64,000 nucleotides of DNA from Neocallimastix lanati (nom. inval.) (Eukaryota; Neocallimastigomycota; Neocallimastigomycetes; Neocallimastigales; Neocallimastigaceae): the NCBI GenBank assembly GCA_016946835.1, contig JACVTC010000252.1, forward strand, positions 1 through 64,000. Direction: 5' to 3'. Below the pieces are notes generated by a model. The model was not told the DNA's origin, did not search any database, and saw only the letters and a program-made list of their open reading frames with translations. The number at the start of each line of letters is the position of its first letter. Position 1 is the first letter of the stretch. Position numbers and translations under genes: made by a program. Shown piece by piece: positions 1 through 13,108 of this stretch.

Positions 1-1570
1 GGAAATAAACCTTGTAATAACCTAATTTCAAATAATGATGAATGTAATAATATTTATTCATTAAATAGTTTTGTAGCTTTAAGTAATTCTATAGATAAAA
101 ATAATGATTTGTCCAAACGAAATGTTAATGGTGTGACTAATAACTTACATTATCTTCCAACTTATTACTCTACAATAACGATAAATATTACTTTAACATT
201 ACAAAATATTTGAATTTAGAGGAACCATTATTTTCTCATTCATTGAACGAAAATGGAAATATTTTTGTTAATAATAACAAATATATATTACATGAAGAAT
301 ACTACAAACAGGATAAATATTATGAATTAATTAATATCGACGATAATCTAATATTAAAATCAAGTACAGGAGAATATAAATGGACTCTTAAAAATATATA
401 TAACCGACCAATATATATAACCGACCATTCAATTCTTCTGAAATTAAAATAGGAGACTCTTTTAGAGAAGGAGAAATGTTATACTGTGGAAATTATTCAA
501 TGATTATTCTTAATGGTAAATTACTTTATAGAGATCATAAATCTAAAATATCCACTGAAATAAAATATTCAAAAAATAATTCAAGTTATTTATATAAAAT
601 TGTCGTTGGAAGTAATAATATTTCCTTTAAAGATAAAACCGATGAATATATACAATATTTATTATAAAAAAATATCTAAAAATAGTAAATTATATTGTGA
701 TAAAAATACTCGTTCAATTGTTTGGAAAATTGATAATACTATTAAATGGAAATATCCTGAAATTAGTTCAAATAATTGTGATCTTCAAGATAAAAATGCA
801 GAAAATCTTTTAGATGCTTGGAAATAGTTATCTATAATTTATAATAAAAATATCAATAAGTTTAATAAATATGAAAGTAATGATTATACAGTTGGATTTA
901 ATGATGCAATTAATAAATTGGAATATAATATCTAATTCCAAATACAATAATGATTTAAATATAAAAAAAATATAAATAGTAACGATATAGAAAAATTAGA
1001 AAAATATTTCAATAGAGATTACAATTTACATAAAAATAAATTTAATATTATACGTGAAAATAAAGGAAATGAAAAGATTTATAATTTAAAATATATTAAA
1101 ATTTAAATTCTAAATATTATAGAAAAAATGTTATAATTAATCTTAATAAATTATTGAGTATAGTAAATATAAATAATGGTAATTTAATGTATAGTTTAGG
1201 AGTAATGTTTGAAGATGGAAAAATATCTTCAGAAATAGATTACAGTTGTATTGGAGAAGGAAATAATTTTAAATAAAGCTCTTAATAGTTTATGTGAAAT
1301 ATTTGAAACTTTAGATATAAATTCATTAAGTGAAGATCATAAAATGAATTATGTAAAATATATTAAAATTTCCATGATATGATGTCATTTGTTAATGAAA
1401 AAAATAAAGGAAAGTTAAGTGATAATAGTTATTCTATATAAAAATTTCATAATAGTCTTTCAATATTATTTGACGAAGATACATTTGTAATTGATGATTT
1501 TAATAATTTACCAAATAAAATAGTAGATCCAGATCATATTATAAATTTGCAAAGATGGTAGGAAGAGAAA
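1..1570 (+). pseudogene. Decayed gene with bulb-type-lectin-like repeats
   Basis: Several open stretches in shifting frames run from base 1 to about 830, with shorter ones to about 1570. Their peptides include YYELINIDDNLILKSSTGEY, FREGEMLYCGNYSMIILNGK and NSKLYCDKNTRSIVWKI. They recall the beta-prism II (bulb/mannose lectin) pattern of Tyr-x-Leu, then Asp/Asn-Gly/Asn-x-Leu, then a Trp, repeated about every 30-50 residues. That family match is by eye and tentative. One frame break is explained directly: a 17-bp unit containing TAACCGACCA is tandemly duplicated (TAACCGACCA at 401 and 418), which shifts the frame. Skipping one copy joins the upstream frame to the FREGEMLYCG frame. Further breaks follow at about 205, 665 and several places after 830, so this is a dead gene. 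The 5' end lies outside the window. Confidence 0.4.
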
Positions 1571-4500
1571 ACCAAATAACAAATGACGATTATAAAAGTT
1601 ATTTTAATTATAATCTTAAATTATATAAATCAAAATGTATAACTTGGAATACATTTGTTTAAATATATTTAGTGAATAGAATAATATATATAATGGAATA
1701 CATTTGTTTAAATATATTTAGTGAATAGAATAATATATATAATTATAGTTATTTTACTATTTTATAAAAATAAAATGTTTTTAAAAATTTTTAATTTCTA
1801 AAAATAAAAAATTAAAAAGTAGTATATTATTGAAAAAATATTTTAATGATGAAATCATTTACAATATGTGGTTTTTCTTTTATTAAATTGTATATTAATG
1901 ACTATTTCAAATTTTTGATACTAATAGCAAGAGTTATATTGATGGAAATTCATATTTTAATAAAATTAATATTTTAACTACTCATAATATTCATTTATAT
2001 AGAATATTGTAAATATTTTTTAATCGATCTTATCATATATATTATATGGACAAATAGACCAATAGTTTTAATCACAAGTAAAAATTATAAGTCGTCAATC
2101 TTACTAATTTATAGAGATAAACCAAATATAAGAAGATACAAAAATTATCTGAATTCATCTTGTAGCTCAACTTTCTCAAAAAATATTCATTGCAAAGAAA
2201 ATTATAATTTATATACAGGAGAAAAATGATATAATATTAAATGTACTTTTAATGGAAACATTTTTAATAAACACAAACATAACAACCAAAAATTTACTTC
2301 TTCTATTAATTTTATAAATATTTTTAGAATACAATTTAATTTAATTAAAAATATTTCTTTTTAAATATGAATTAGGATTATTTATAAAAAGATAAATAAT
2401 TATTAAAGTAGAGTGGATGGTAAATTCTTAAATATATTATATTAATATCAAATAGAATTTCAAATTATATTAATTTTTATTAATTATATAATATTTATAA
2501 TTAACATTAATTTTTTTTTAATTGCATATTATATAAATATAATTATTTTATATATTATATAATTTTTATTTTATGTTATAATTGTGAATTTATATATTAA
2601 ATGAATTTGGAACAATGATAATATAATTATTAATATGAATTTAATATAATGTAATTAATTAAAATTATTTAATAACAAGTAACATCTTTTGTATAAATAT
2701 ATATAAATTTCATTAAATTGAAAATCGTTAATAACTTATTTATATTTAGTTATAAATAACTTTATAAATAAAACTTAATATTCAATTAAATTTTAATTCT
2801 TTAATTTATTTAAGAATATACTGAAAATTATAATGTTCTATTTTTTCATATGTAATTCTCATTCTTTTTATATATATTGAAAATAAAAATTAAATTTTTT
2901 ATGTTTTATTTTAAAGTATTATATTTAATATATTTAGATTTCATAAATAAGTATATTGTGTACATTAATTAATTTATAGTTTAATTAATAATACAATTTT
3001 TCTATTTTTATTTCTCTTATTAATTAATATAATATCTTTCTAATAAATGAAAAATCTCTTATTATATTTATAATATTAAGTTATACATTTATTGATATTT
3101 TTATGTAAATTTTATTATGATTATATTCATGACAAATTTTCAAAAATTCAATAATGAAATTTTTAAACTTGTCTTATATGTTCGATATTGTTTAATGCTA
3201 AATAATAACCGTATAATCGAAGATTTATATTATTAATTGATTTAATTTAATAAAATTTAATATTTTCAAAATAAAAATAGTTGATTTATTCCATTATTCA
3301 GTGTTTATTTTTTTCATAATTGATTTAATTTATAATATATAATTTAATATAACTAATTTAATAAAATATAAAATATACTTATTGTTATTATAGTTGTTGC
3401 AAAAAAAATATATTTATATAACTATATCCACAATTATTAAAGCATTTAATATATTTTATACTATACAATTTAAAATAAAATATTTAATGAAATTTATGTT
3501 ATATAATATAATTTTAAATATATTTAAAAAAAAAAACAATAAATAATTAGTGAAAAATGTAATTTACGAAATATTTAATAATAATATATAATTAAAATTT
3601 TTATTAATTGACTAATTTTCATTATTACATCAAACAAATTTATTTTATCTATTTATAAAATAATTTTTATTTCTTGTTAAATAAATATTTTCATATAAAT
3701 ATCTCAAAATTTTATTAATAAATAAGTTAATAGGATAAATTATTAATTTATTGTTAATATTTAGAAAATTTTTAGAAAAATGGTAATTTATATTATTTTA
3801 AATAGAAAAAATAACCAAAATTATAATTTTAATTTCTTAATAGGGTTAAAAATAAACATTTTTTCTAAAATTAAATAGAATTAGAAATATAAATTTTATT
3901 TACATATTAACTTAATAAAATATTTTTTATTTGTAAATAATATAATTGTATTTTATATAATTTAATATTGTTTACAAAATTTTATATAAAATGAGTTTAC
4001 TTTTTTTTATTATTTAATAATTATTTTAGTATTAAATAAATTAAATTTATAAATTTTATTTATTATTTTTATAATAAAAATTTTTTAATTGATATATTTA
4101 ATTATTATACAAATTTAAAATATTTTATAACTTGCATAATAAATATTTTTTATTCATTAAAATTAAATTTTTAATTTATAATTTAAATATTATATATATA
4201 TATAAATCATTAATTTTTATCCTTTATATTAAATCTACTTGTGTTTATGAAATTTCTACTATACGAAAAGCAAATTGGGTTTTATCCTATTATAATTTTA
4301 GAAATCCCTTTAATGTATTTCTCAATAAAAATAGTTATTTAATAAAATATATCACCTTTATTTATATATATGATTGTATTTTGTTAAATAAATGTAATAG
4401 AGAAAAATGTATTTTGGACTTTGAATTATTATCTAATAAATGCATTAATATTCCTTATGCTTTTAATATTTAATAACTAATATTTCATTTCGATAGTATT

Positions 4501-5688
4501 AGTTTAAATTATATATCATTTATATATTGTACTAAACTATCTTTTGATAAATGCTTTTATGAAAATTAATTTTCATTGAAGTTATATACTAAATATTAGA
4601 ATCTTATAATAGATAATTTAATAATTCAATAAATAGAAATTATGATATAAAAATAATTCAAATCATTCTTAATTTTGCTTGATTTATTTTCATAAAGTAA
4701 AATATTATTGGTAAGCCTTTCGAATATTTATTTTTTTTTTTTATTAATAAAGCTTCTTCAATTCATTTTATAATTAAAAATAAGCTTTTTTTGTAGGATT
4801 GAATATAATTTGTTTTCATATCTATTATTTAAATGCTTATATTTTTATCATTTGCTAACATTGAATACAAGTACTTATATTTCAAATAAAGATTATATAT
4901 AAAAAAAATTGTTTGTATATTAGTGATTTTTAATATATATATTTTTTTTAATTTTATTTATTTTTATTTTTAATCATTTTTCGTTTTTTTATTAGTTATT
5001 AATTTTTTATTGATTTGTTTTCTTCTTCTTTTTTTTTAAGAAGAAATTTATACTAAATTAATACCAAAAGTTAAAGAAATATTTTATAATTAACATAATA
5101 TAATATAAAAATTATATAAGTATTTTTATTTTCTTTTTTTTTATAAATAATTAATAAAAAAATGATGATAATTAATATTATGCTAATAATACTAATTATA
5201 AATGATAATAATAATATTAATTTCATTAAAAATGATTCTTTTAATTTAAAAATAAATATTTTAATGATGATTTAATATATATATTTTAGTAATAACTAAA
5301 TTGTGGATATAAATATTATATTAAATTAAAATATATTTTTTCATTTTTATATAATTTACATTATAAATAATAATATATAATTATAATTAATTTTTTTATA
5401 TTACTTTAATTTATTAAGAATTCTTTTATTAATTTAATAATATATATACTTAATAAAAAGAAATTAAAAACTTTAAATAGTATATTAACAAATTTAACTA
5501 TTAATTAAATTTATTTTTAAATTATTAAAATTTTTAAATATTGAAATAAATATACTTTATTAATATTTCTAAAATTTTTTTACACTTATATATTTACGAA
5601 ATCAAAATTTTTTTATTAATTATAAAAAAGAAAAAAATTATTTTTTAATCAATAATTATATACTTTAAACTTTTAATTGATCAATAAA
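1571..5688. other. Long AT-rich stretch without a supported gene
   Basis: This is almost pure A+T with short homopolymers. It holds a perfect 49-bp direct duplication at 1645-1742 (described separately). A 240-bp open stretch on the plus strand at about 4232-4471 has slightly higher G+C and a mixed peptide (CVYEISTIRKANWVLSYY), which could be a gene crumb, but it has no good start and no family match. Nothing else is supported. Confidence 0.5.
1645..1742. repeat. 49-bp perfect tandem duplication
   Basis: The unit beginning TGGAATACATTTGTTTAAAT occupies 1645-1693 and again 1694-1742 with no visible difference. It is a recent replication-slippage type event just past the end of the decayed lectin-like gene. 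Confidence 0.9.
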
Positions 5689-6684
5689 ATGGATAACAAT
5701 ATTAATATAATCAAACGATATATTGAAAAAAAAGATTATATTAATTTAGAAGAGATTTTAAGTAATTTTATTATTCCCTTAAATGAAATACTAAATAAAA
5801 ACTTTGATATAATATGTTTTGCAATTAAAAATGGATGTGAAGATTCTTTTATTAAAAATATATATAAATGGTATAATATTAATCAATTAGATTATTGTTA
5901 TTTTTTAAATAATAGATTTATTTCTCCACTATTATATTCATTTATTTATAAAAAATATGAATTAATTGAGTTCCTAACAAATAAAGGAGCTAATATTAAT
6001 AGAAAATATAATAATATGAGTTTATTAAAATACTTAATTAATAATGAATATTTTAATGAAGAAAATATTTCAATTTTAGTTAAAAATAAATATAAATTTA
6101 GTCGTCATGATTTTGAAATTCTTTTTCAAAAAGAGTTCAATTTAATTATATTAACATTTGAACAAATCACTTTATTCAACGAAGAAATAAAAAATAATTA
6201 TAATAAAAATAATAATATGGAAAAAAAAAAAAGAAGAAGATTTGAAAAAGAAAAAGAAAAAGGAAAAATCATCATGCAGGAAATTAATATACCATTTATG
6301 TGGTATATCAAATTATTTAAACAAAATAAATTTAGAGAAATAACTATATTACTTAAATATGAAAAATCAAAAGAAAAATTTAATGGAATAAAATTTTTCG
6401 ATCATCAATTTAAATATTTAAATAAAAATTCAGAAAATGATATTGAATTACATTTCTTACATGAAATTATTGAAAATAATATTGAAATCCCAAATTACAA
6501 AAATGGAAATTATGATGATGTAAATAAAGATATCCAGATTAGAAATAAATTTGAACAAATTTTAAATAGAAAAAGAAAATTATATAAAAGAATTCTTTTA
6601 AATAAAAAAAACGAAGAAATTGAAGAATTTAAAAATAATAATAAATTTTTTTTACTCTATTTACAAAAAAAAAATTATAATTAA
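5689..6684 (+). CDS. Ankyrin-repeat-like protein, 331 aa
   Basis: One unbroken ORF. The start is taken as ATG at 5689 (MDNNINIIKRYIEK) because the codons upstream contain only a TTG. The N-terminal half shows degenerate ankyrin helices, best at about residues 80-115: SPLLYSFIYKKYELIEFLTN followed by KGANIN, the standard 'PLxxAxxxxxxEIxxxLLxxGAxxN' pattern. A Lys/Glu/Arg-rich linker lies around residues 175-190, and a Lys/Asn-rich C-terminal part of unknown fold ends at TAA 6684. No signal peptide or membrane segment is visible, so a soluble intracellular protein is likely. It is related to the minus-strand gene at 10584-11732: both place the SPLL...FL.NKGA block at a similar point and carry 'IEIP/INIP-M-L/YIK' in the second half. 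Ankyrin proteins bind partners; nothing here says which. Long poly-A follows the stop. Confidence 0.7.
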   Translation: MDNNINIIKRYIEKKDYINLEEILSNFIIPLNEILNKNFDIICFAIKNGCEDSFIKNIYKWYNINQLDYCYFLNNRFISPLLYSFIYKKYELIEFLTNKGANINRKYNNMSLLKYLINNEYFNEENISILVKNKYKFSRHDFEILFQKEFNLIILTFEQITLFNEEIKNNYNKNNNMEKKKRRRFEKEKEKGKIIMQEINIPFMWYIKLFKQNKFREITILLKYEKSKEKFNGIKFFDHQFKYLNKNSENDIELHFLHEIIENNIEIPNYKNGNYDDVNKDIQIRNKFEQILNRKRKLYKRILLNKKNEEIEEFKNNNKFFLLYLQKKNYN

Positions 6685-7224
6685 TTAGAATTAATTAAAA
6701 TAAACATTAAAAATAAAAAAAAAAAAAAAAAAAAAAAAAGACAAATTCACATATAATAATTTTTATTTCATGATAAAATAATAATAAGATTATTATTTTA
6801 TTATTTATATATTTTTTAATTTCTTAATTAATATACTTAAATTTTTATATATTTTTTATATTTTTTAAATTCTAATATTTTTTTTATAATATGTAAAATT
6901 AATATATTTTATATAAAACTAATTTTATTTTATATAATAAATATAATTATCTAATATTAAAAAAAAATTGTGTTAATGTAATTAAATTTTATTGTTATAT
7001 AAAAAAAATTTAATGTAAATAAAAAAATTTAATAATAATGATCATGTTCATGTTTAAATTTAAATATTCGTGTTAATTTAATGTTTTATTTTTAAATTTA
7101 TATTTAAAATTTTTGATAATAATATATATATATATTTTATTTATTGTTATATAAATTTTTACATTTTTTTTATTAATTCATACTTTATATTATTATTTAA
7201 ATTTTTTTTATATAAATAAAAATA
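6685..7224. other. AT-rich intergenic, no gene seen
   Basis: Starts with A-tracts at about 6715-6739 just past the ankyrin-like gene, then monotonous A/T sequence leading into the 282-bp satellite. No coding or RNA signal was seen. Confidence 0.5.
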
Positions 7225-9757
7225 ATAAATATATTTTACTTCAAATAATAACCATATATTTTATTTATTATTTTTTTATTATGTTATATATTCATTTTTC
7301 TTTATTTTTTTATCTTAAAAACAATGAAATGTATTATTTAATAATTTGTCAAGTAACGTGATATGTTATATGTAAAATAATCATAAATAATATAATTAAT
7401 GAATTCTTATAATTTTTTCGTTAAATATAAAAATGATGGAAATTAAATCTTGTAAAATTTTGAATTAATTTATTGAAATTCGGAAATTAATTTAACAAAA
7501 ACAAAATAAAACTATCGAAAAATCCAAATAATAACCATATATTTTATTTATTATTTTTTTTACATATTTTATATTTATTTTTCTTTATTGTTTATCTCAA
7601 AAAAAATAGAATGTATTTTTTAATAGTTTGTCAAATAACGTGAACACTATGTTATATGTAAAATAATCATAAATAATTTAATTAATAAATTCTTATAATT
7701 TTTTAGTGAAATATAAAAATGATGGAAATCAAAACTTGTAAAATCTTTGAATTAATTTATTGAAATTCCAAAATTAATTTAACAAAAACAAAATAAAACT
7801 ATCGAAAAATCCAAATAATAACCATATATTTTATTTATTACTATTTTATTATGATTTATATTCTTTTTTTTTTTTTTTAAAAAAAAAATGAAATGTATTT
7901 TTTAATAGTTTGTCAAGTAACGTGATATGTTATATGTAAATTTATCATAAATAATTTAATTAATAAGTTCTTATAATTTTTTAGTTAAATAAAAATGATG
8001 GAAATCAAAATCTGTAAAGTCTTTGAATAAATTTATTGAAATTTCATAATTAATTTAACAAAAATAAAATAAAACTATTCTAAATCCAGATATTAACCAA
8101 ATATTTTATTTATTATTTTTTTCATATGTTTTATATTCATTTTTCTTTATTTTTTTATCTCAAAAATATGAAATGTATTTTTTAATATTTATCAAGTAAC
8201 GTGAACACTATGTTTTATGTGAAATAATCATAAATAATTTAATTAATAAATTCTTATAATTTTTTAGTGAAATATAAAAAAGATGGAAATCAAAACTTGT
8301 AAAATCTTTGAATTAATTTATTGAAATTCCAAAATCAATTTAACACAAAAAAAATAAAACTATTGAAAAATCCAAATAATAACCATATATTTTATTTATT
8401 ACTATTTTATTACGATTTATATTCTTTTTTTTTTTTTTTTTAAAAAAAAATGAAATGTTAATTTTAATAGTTTGTAAAGTAACGTGAACACTATGTTATA
8501 TGTAAAATAATCATAAATAATATAATTAATGAATTCTTATAATTTTTTCGTTAAATATAAAAATGATGGAAATTAAATCTTGTAAAATTTTGAATTAATT
8601 TATTGAAATTCCAAAATTAATTTAACAAAAATAAAATAAAACTATCGAAAAATCCAAATAATAACAATATATTTTATTTATTATTTATTATTATGTTTAA
8701 TATTTATTTTTCTTTATTTTTTTATCTCAAAAAAAATGGAATGTATTTTTTAATAGTTTATCAAGTAACGTGAACACTATGTTATATGTAAAATAATCAT
8801 AAATAATTTAATTAATAAATTCTTAGTATTTTTTAGTTAAATATAAAAATGATGGAAATTAAAATCTGTATAATCTTTGAATAAATTTTTTGAAATTTTA
8901 AAATTAATTTAACAAAAATAAAATAAAACTATTCTAAATCCAGATATTAACCAAATATTTTATTTATTATTTTTTTATATGTTTTATATTTAATTTTCTT
9001 TATTGTTTATCTCAAAAAAATGGAATGTATTTTTTAATAGTTTGTCAAGTAACGTGAACACTATGTTATATGTAAAATAATCATAAATAATTTAATTAAT
9101 AAATTCTTAATATTTTTTTGTTAAATACAAAAATGATGGAAATTAAAACCTGTAAAATCTCGGAATTAATTTATTGAAATTTCAAAAATAATTTAACAAA
9201 AATAAAATAAAACTATTGAAAAATCCAAATAATAACTATATATTTTATTTATTACTATTTTATTATGATTTATATTCTTTTTTTTTTTTAAAAAAAAAAA
9301 ATGAAATGTTAATTTTAATAGTTTGTCAAGTAACGTGAACACTATGTTATATGTAAAATAATCATAAATAATTTAATTAATAAATTTTTAGTATATTTTA
9401 GTTAAATACAAATATGATGGAAAAAAATTATGTAAAATTTTTGAATTAATTTATTGAAATTTCAAAATCAATTTAACATAAAAAAAATAAAACTATTGAA
9501 AAATCCAAATAATAACTATATATTTTATTTATTACTATTTTATTATGATTTATATTCTTTTTTTTTTTTTAAAAAAAAAAATGAAATATTAATTTTAATA
9601 GTTTGTCAAGTAACGTGAACACTATGTTATATGTAAAATAATCATAAATAATTTAATTAATAAATTCTTAATATTTTTTAGTTAAATACAAAAATGATGG
9701 AAATTAAAATCTGTAAAGTCTTTGAATTAATTTATTTAAATTTCAAAATTAATTTAA

Positions 9758-9802
<45 letters not shown>

Positions 9803-10060
9803 AAAATCCAAATAATATTAATAAATTATTTATTATTAGTTTACGTTATATGTTCATTTTTCTTTATTTTTTTTATCTCAAAAACAATGAAAAGTTTTTT
9901 AATAGGTCGTCAAGTAACGTGAACACTATTTTAAATGTAAAATAATCATAAATAATTTAATTAATAAAATTTTATTATTTTTTAGTTAAATACAAAATAT
10001 ATGAAAAAAAAAAAAAAAAAAAAAAAAATTGGAATTAATTTACTGAAATTTTAAAATTAA
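7225..10060. repeat. Satellite of about 282 bp, ten tandem copies
   Basis: The unit is recognisable by the marker AAGTAACGTG, which recurs at 7351, 7633 (one mismatch), 7915, 8194, 8477, 8763, 9047, 9328, 9608 and 9912. Spacings are 279-286 bp, except the last, which is stretched by a poly-A run. Each unit contains in order: an A/T block with a T-run or A-run, GAAATGTATTTTTTAATAG, the marker, ACACTATGTTATATGTAAAA, TCATAAATAATTTAATTAAT, GATGGAAAT and AACAAAAATAAAATAAAACT. Copies differ by point changes and homopolymer length, so the array is not brand new. It fills nearly all the space between two convergent ankyrin-like genes. Confidence 0.93.
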
Positions 10061-10583
10061 TATAAAAACTAAACAAAAAATTACATTATAATTTTAATAA
10101 AATATACTATAAATAAAAATAAATAAATAAATAAAAAAAAAAAAAAAAAAAAAAAGAATTAAAATGAAATAAAAAATATATTTTATTAAAAAACAAATAT
10201 AAAAATATTTAAAAAATAATTTTTAAAAATTAATAAGAATATATATTTCTTTTATATATATTTTTTTTTTATTCTTTTTTTTATAAAAAATCTTTTTTAG
10301 TATTTAAAAGAAATTTTTTAATTATTTTATGTAATATATAAATTTTTTTTTTTATTTTATTTAATATTTGTTTCGTATAAAATAATAAAAATGCTACATG
10401 TTTCAATATAATATCATTATAATACATATTAATATAAAAAATTACATGAAATATATAAAATTTTCAATAAAAAATAAAATTAATACATTAATAATAAAAT
10501 AAATTTTAATACAAATTTATTAATACTTTTAAATAATTAGAGAGTATTATAATTTAATTATTAATTGATTTATCATAAAAATT
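10061..10583. other. AT-rich spacer downstream of minus-strand ankyrin-like gene
   Basis: A/T-only sequence with A-tracts at about 10134-10155 and T-tracts near 10260. It probably includes the 3' end of the gene transcribed from the other strand. No gene is seen. Confidence 0.4.
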
Positions 10584-11732
10584 TTAAATTAAAAAATACT
10601 TTCGAAGAATATCAACTATATCTGATGAAACGTTATATTCATTAATTAAATTCAAAATTTCACTTTTGCTTGAATATAAACAATGAAGAATATAATTATT
10701 GTTTTTCAAAAATGTTTCTAATTTTAAATTATTATTATTTTTTATTAGTTCAACTATTTTTAATTTTTTATTTATTATAATGGTTTCATTTTCATTAATT
10801 ACATACTCTTTACTAAATGGAAATGTGTTTTCATTGTTTATAATAAAATTAAAAAAATCATAAAATGATTTTTTATTAAAATTTCTATCAAAATAATTTA
10901 AATAAAAAAGAATAAAATCCTTAAATGATCTTGTTTTTTCTGTACCATAATATTTATAAAGATATTCTACTTTCTTGTAATCTTTCCTGTCTAAATATTT
11001 CAAATATAATTCCATTGGGATTTCAATTTTATTTATTTCATTATTAACCCTATGGTTAAATTTTCTTTTTGAAATTCCAGCTTTATTTTTATATAAATTA
11101 AGTAGATATTTTATAAAATTTGTATCAAAAACAAAGTTTTCTAAGCACTTTTTAATATATTTAAATTCAAAATTGCTGAGTCGTTCAATCTTAAATTTTT
11201 TTAAACTAAAGCCATTTTTTAAGAGAAAATTTAATTTTCTCATAGTTAATAAATTTTCTTCTCTTAAAATTTCTAAAATATATTTACCATTTATTTTGAA
11301 ATACATGTCAGCTCCTTTATTAATTAAAAATTCAACTGATTGAAAATCAGAAAATTCTAATGATACTAAAAGTGGTGATTTTACATTATTATTTGAATCC
11401 ATTAAAACTTCTAAATTATTTTGATAATTTACAATAGTTTCATCTTTGTGATTACTCATATCATATAAATGATATATATCTTTAACTACATAATTTAAAG
11501 TTTTATAATTACACCTATTATAGATTAATTTTATAATATCGAAAGAGCAATTTAAACTTAAAGCCAAAGTAAGTAGATCGAAATTAGTACTATTTAAAAA
11601 ATAAAGAGGAGTTTCTAAACTATTAATAAAATCTTTTAATTTATCAATATTATTCCTATTAAGTAATTCTAAAATTAATTTCTGTTTCTTTGAAAGAACA
11701 TCATTTGTTTTCATTATTTTCATTCTTTTCAT
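10584..11732 (-). CDS. Ankyrin-repeat-like protein, 382 aa
   Basis: Single unbroken ORF, ATG at 11732 (MKRMKIMKTNDVLSKKQK). An ankyrin-like block is clearest around residues 118-145: KSPLLVSLEFSDFQSVEFLI followed by NKGADM. Weaker helix pairs lie either side, for example ETPLYFLNSTNFDLLTLALS near residue 40. The C-terminal half is Lys/Asn-rich, with a 'KIEIPMELYLKYLDRKDYKK' segment that has a counterpart in the plus-strand gene at 5689-6684, so the two are probably diverged paralogs from an inverted duplication or a large family. No signal peptide or TM helix is seen. The gene is convergent with its paralog, with the 282-bp satellite in between. The function is unknown beyond a likely protein-binding role. 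Confidence 0.72.
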   Translation of the reverse strand: MKRMKIMKTNDVLSKKQKLILELLNRNNIDKLKDFINSLETPLYFLNSTNFDLLTLALSLNCSFDIIKLIYNRCNYKTLNYVVKDIYHLYDMSNHKDETIVNYQNNLEVLMDSNNNVKSPLLVSLEFSDFQSVEFLINKGADMYFKINGKYILEILREENLLTMRKLNFLLKNGFSLKKFKIERLSNFEFKYIKKCLENFVFDTNFIKYLLNLYKNKAGISKRKFNHRVNNEINKIEIPMELYLKYLDRKDYKKVEYLYKYYGTEKTRSFKDFILFYLNYFDRNFNKKSFYDFFNFIINNENTFPFSKEYVINENETIIINKKLKIVELIKNNNNLKLETFLKNNNYILHCLYSSKSEILNLINEYNVSSDIVDILRKYFLI

Positions 11733-12867
11733 AATTTAAAAAAATATTACAATACTCAAATAGTACTTTAATTATTAAAAAAGATATTTTATATATGATT
11801 ATGATTTTACTTTTATGTATAAATAATTAAAATATTTAAAATATTTATATATATTAATATATAAAAATTAAAGAATAAAGTGTAAAATAAAAAAATAAAA
11901 AAAATTAACTTTCTTTTTAAAATATATTAATCTTGATTTAAGTAAAATTTTAAAAAAAATTTTAATATAAAGTCATTTTTTCTAAATTATAACATTTTTA
12001 TTTAAATATATTTATTTTTAAATAAATTTTTAATTACATAAAAGAAATAAAATAAAACAAAATTATTATTAATTACAAAAAAAATTTAATAAAAAACTTT
12101 ATTAACTTTAATTTTTCAATAATCAATATATCTATTATACATATTTAAATATTTATATTAAATGTTTTTTATATAATTTCTATTAAATAAATGATTAAAT
12201 AAGTAAAAATAATATAAATAGTTTTATTGTAAAATTTCAGAATTATTTTATTTTAAATGCTAATATTATTAGTAAAGTATATATAATAATATATTAAGAC
12301 GTTAAACATAATTTATCAGAATTTTAAAAAATATTAATAAAAATTTATGGTTTTATATATATATAATATCATATTAGGAATTTATCCTAATAAATACATA
12401 TTTATTATGTTATTAATATGAATTTAGAAAACAATAATAACTTATTTTTAATTAAATATTATAAAAAATATATATTTATTAATATTTTTTATTTACAGGG
12501 ACAATAATATATATTATGTAACAAAAAAGTAAAAATCTTTTTTTATATTAAAAAATTTCAGTAAATTATTATAATTTTTTAATATTTTATCTATATTTTA
12601 TATTTTTTAAAGTTTTAATTAAATTAATGAATAAAAAATATTTAATAATTAAAAAAAATAGAAAAATTAAATTTATATTTTTTATTAATAATAATTTATT
12701 TTTTTCCTTTGTTAGACTCACATTAATAATTAGATTTTCTTCTTTTTCTATATTTTTATAAATATTATAATTAAAATTTTTATATTAATTATCCAATATT
12801 ATTCTTAATACTAATTTTGAAAAATTAGTTTTTCAATTATTTGTAAAAAAAAAAAAAAAAAATAAAT
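11733..12867. other. AT-rich intergenic, no gene seen
   Basis: Likely contains the promoter of the minus-strand ankyrin-like gene, but the base composition (mostly A/T) hides any specific element. No open reading frame of substance was found on either strand. Confidence 0.45.
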
Positions 12868-13108
12868 AAAGAATGCAATAATATAAGTACAAGTATACAA
12901 AATAAAATAAAATAAAATAAAATAAATAGCAAAATATGAATATAAAGTACAGATTGAATAAAATAAAATAAAATAAAATAAATAGTAGAATATGAATATA
13001 AAGTACATATTGAATAAAATAAAATAAAATAAAACAAATAGTAGAATATGAATATAAAGTACAGAATGAATAAAATAAAATAAAATAAAATAAAATAAAT
13101 ATCTAATA
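12868..13108 (-). repeat. Short inverted arm of the TTTTA/spacer satellite
   Basis: On the minus strand this reads as TTTTA runs separated by spacers of the same two classes as the large array: three of the CTGTACTTTATATTCATATT class (two of them diverged at CAATMTG) and one of the TATACTTGTACTTATATTAT class. On the plus strand it therefore appears as AAAATAAAAT runs. The copies are more diverged from one another and from the large array than the large array's copies are internally, so this arm looks older. It is separated from the main array by about 240 bp of unique sequence. Confidence 0.9.

Noticed and set aside
4132-4473. 113-codon frame
   Set aside because: Begins at a non-ATG codon in A/T-rich DNA; only the middle looks faintly coding, so it is mentioned in the gap entry, not called.
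12811-13037. Minus-strand hydrophobic frames of 65-66 codons
   Set aside because: Same repeat family in inverted direction; not genes.
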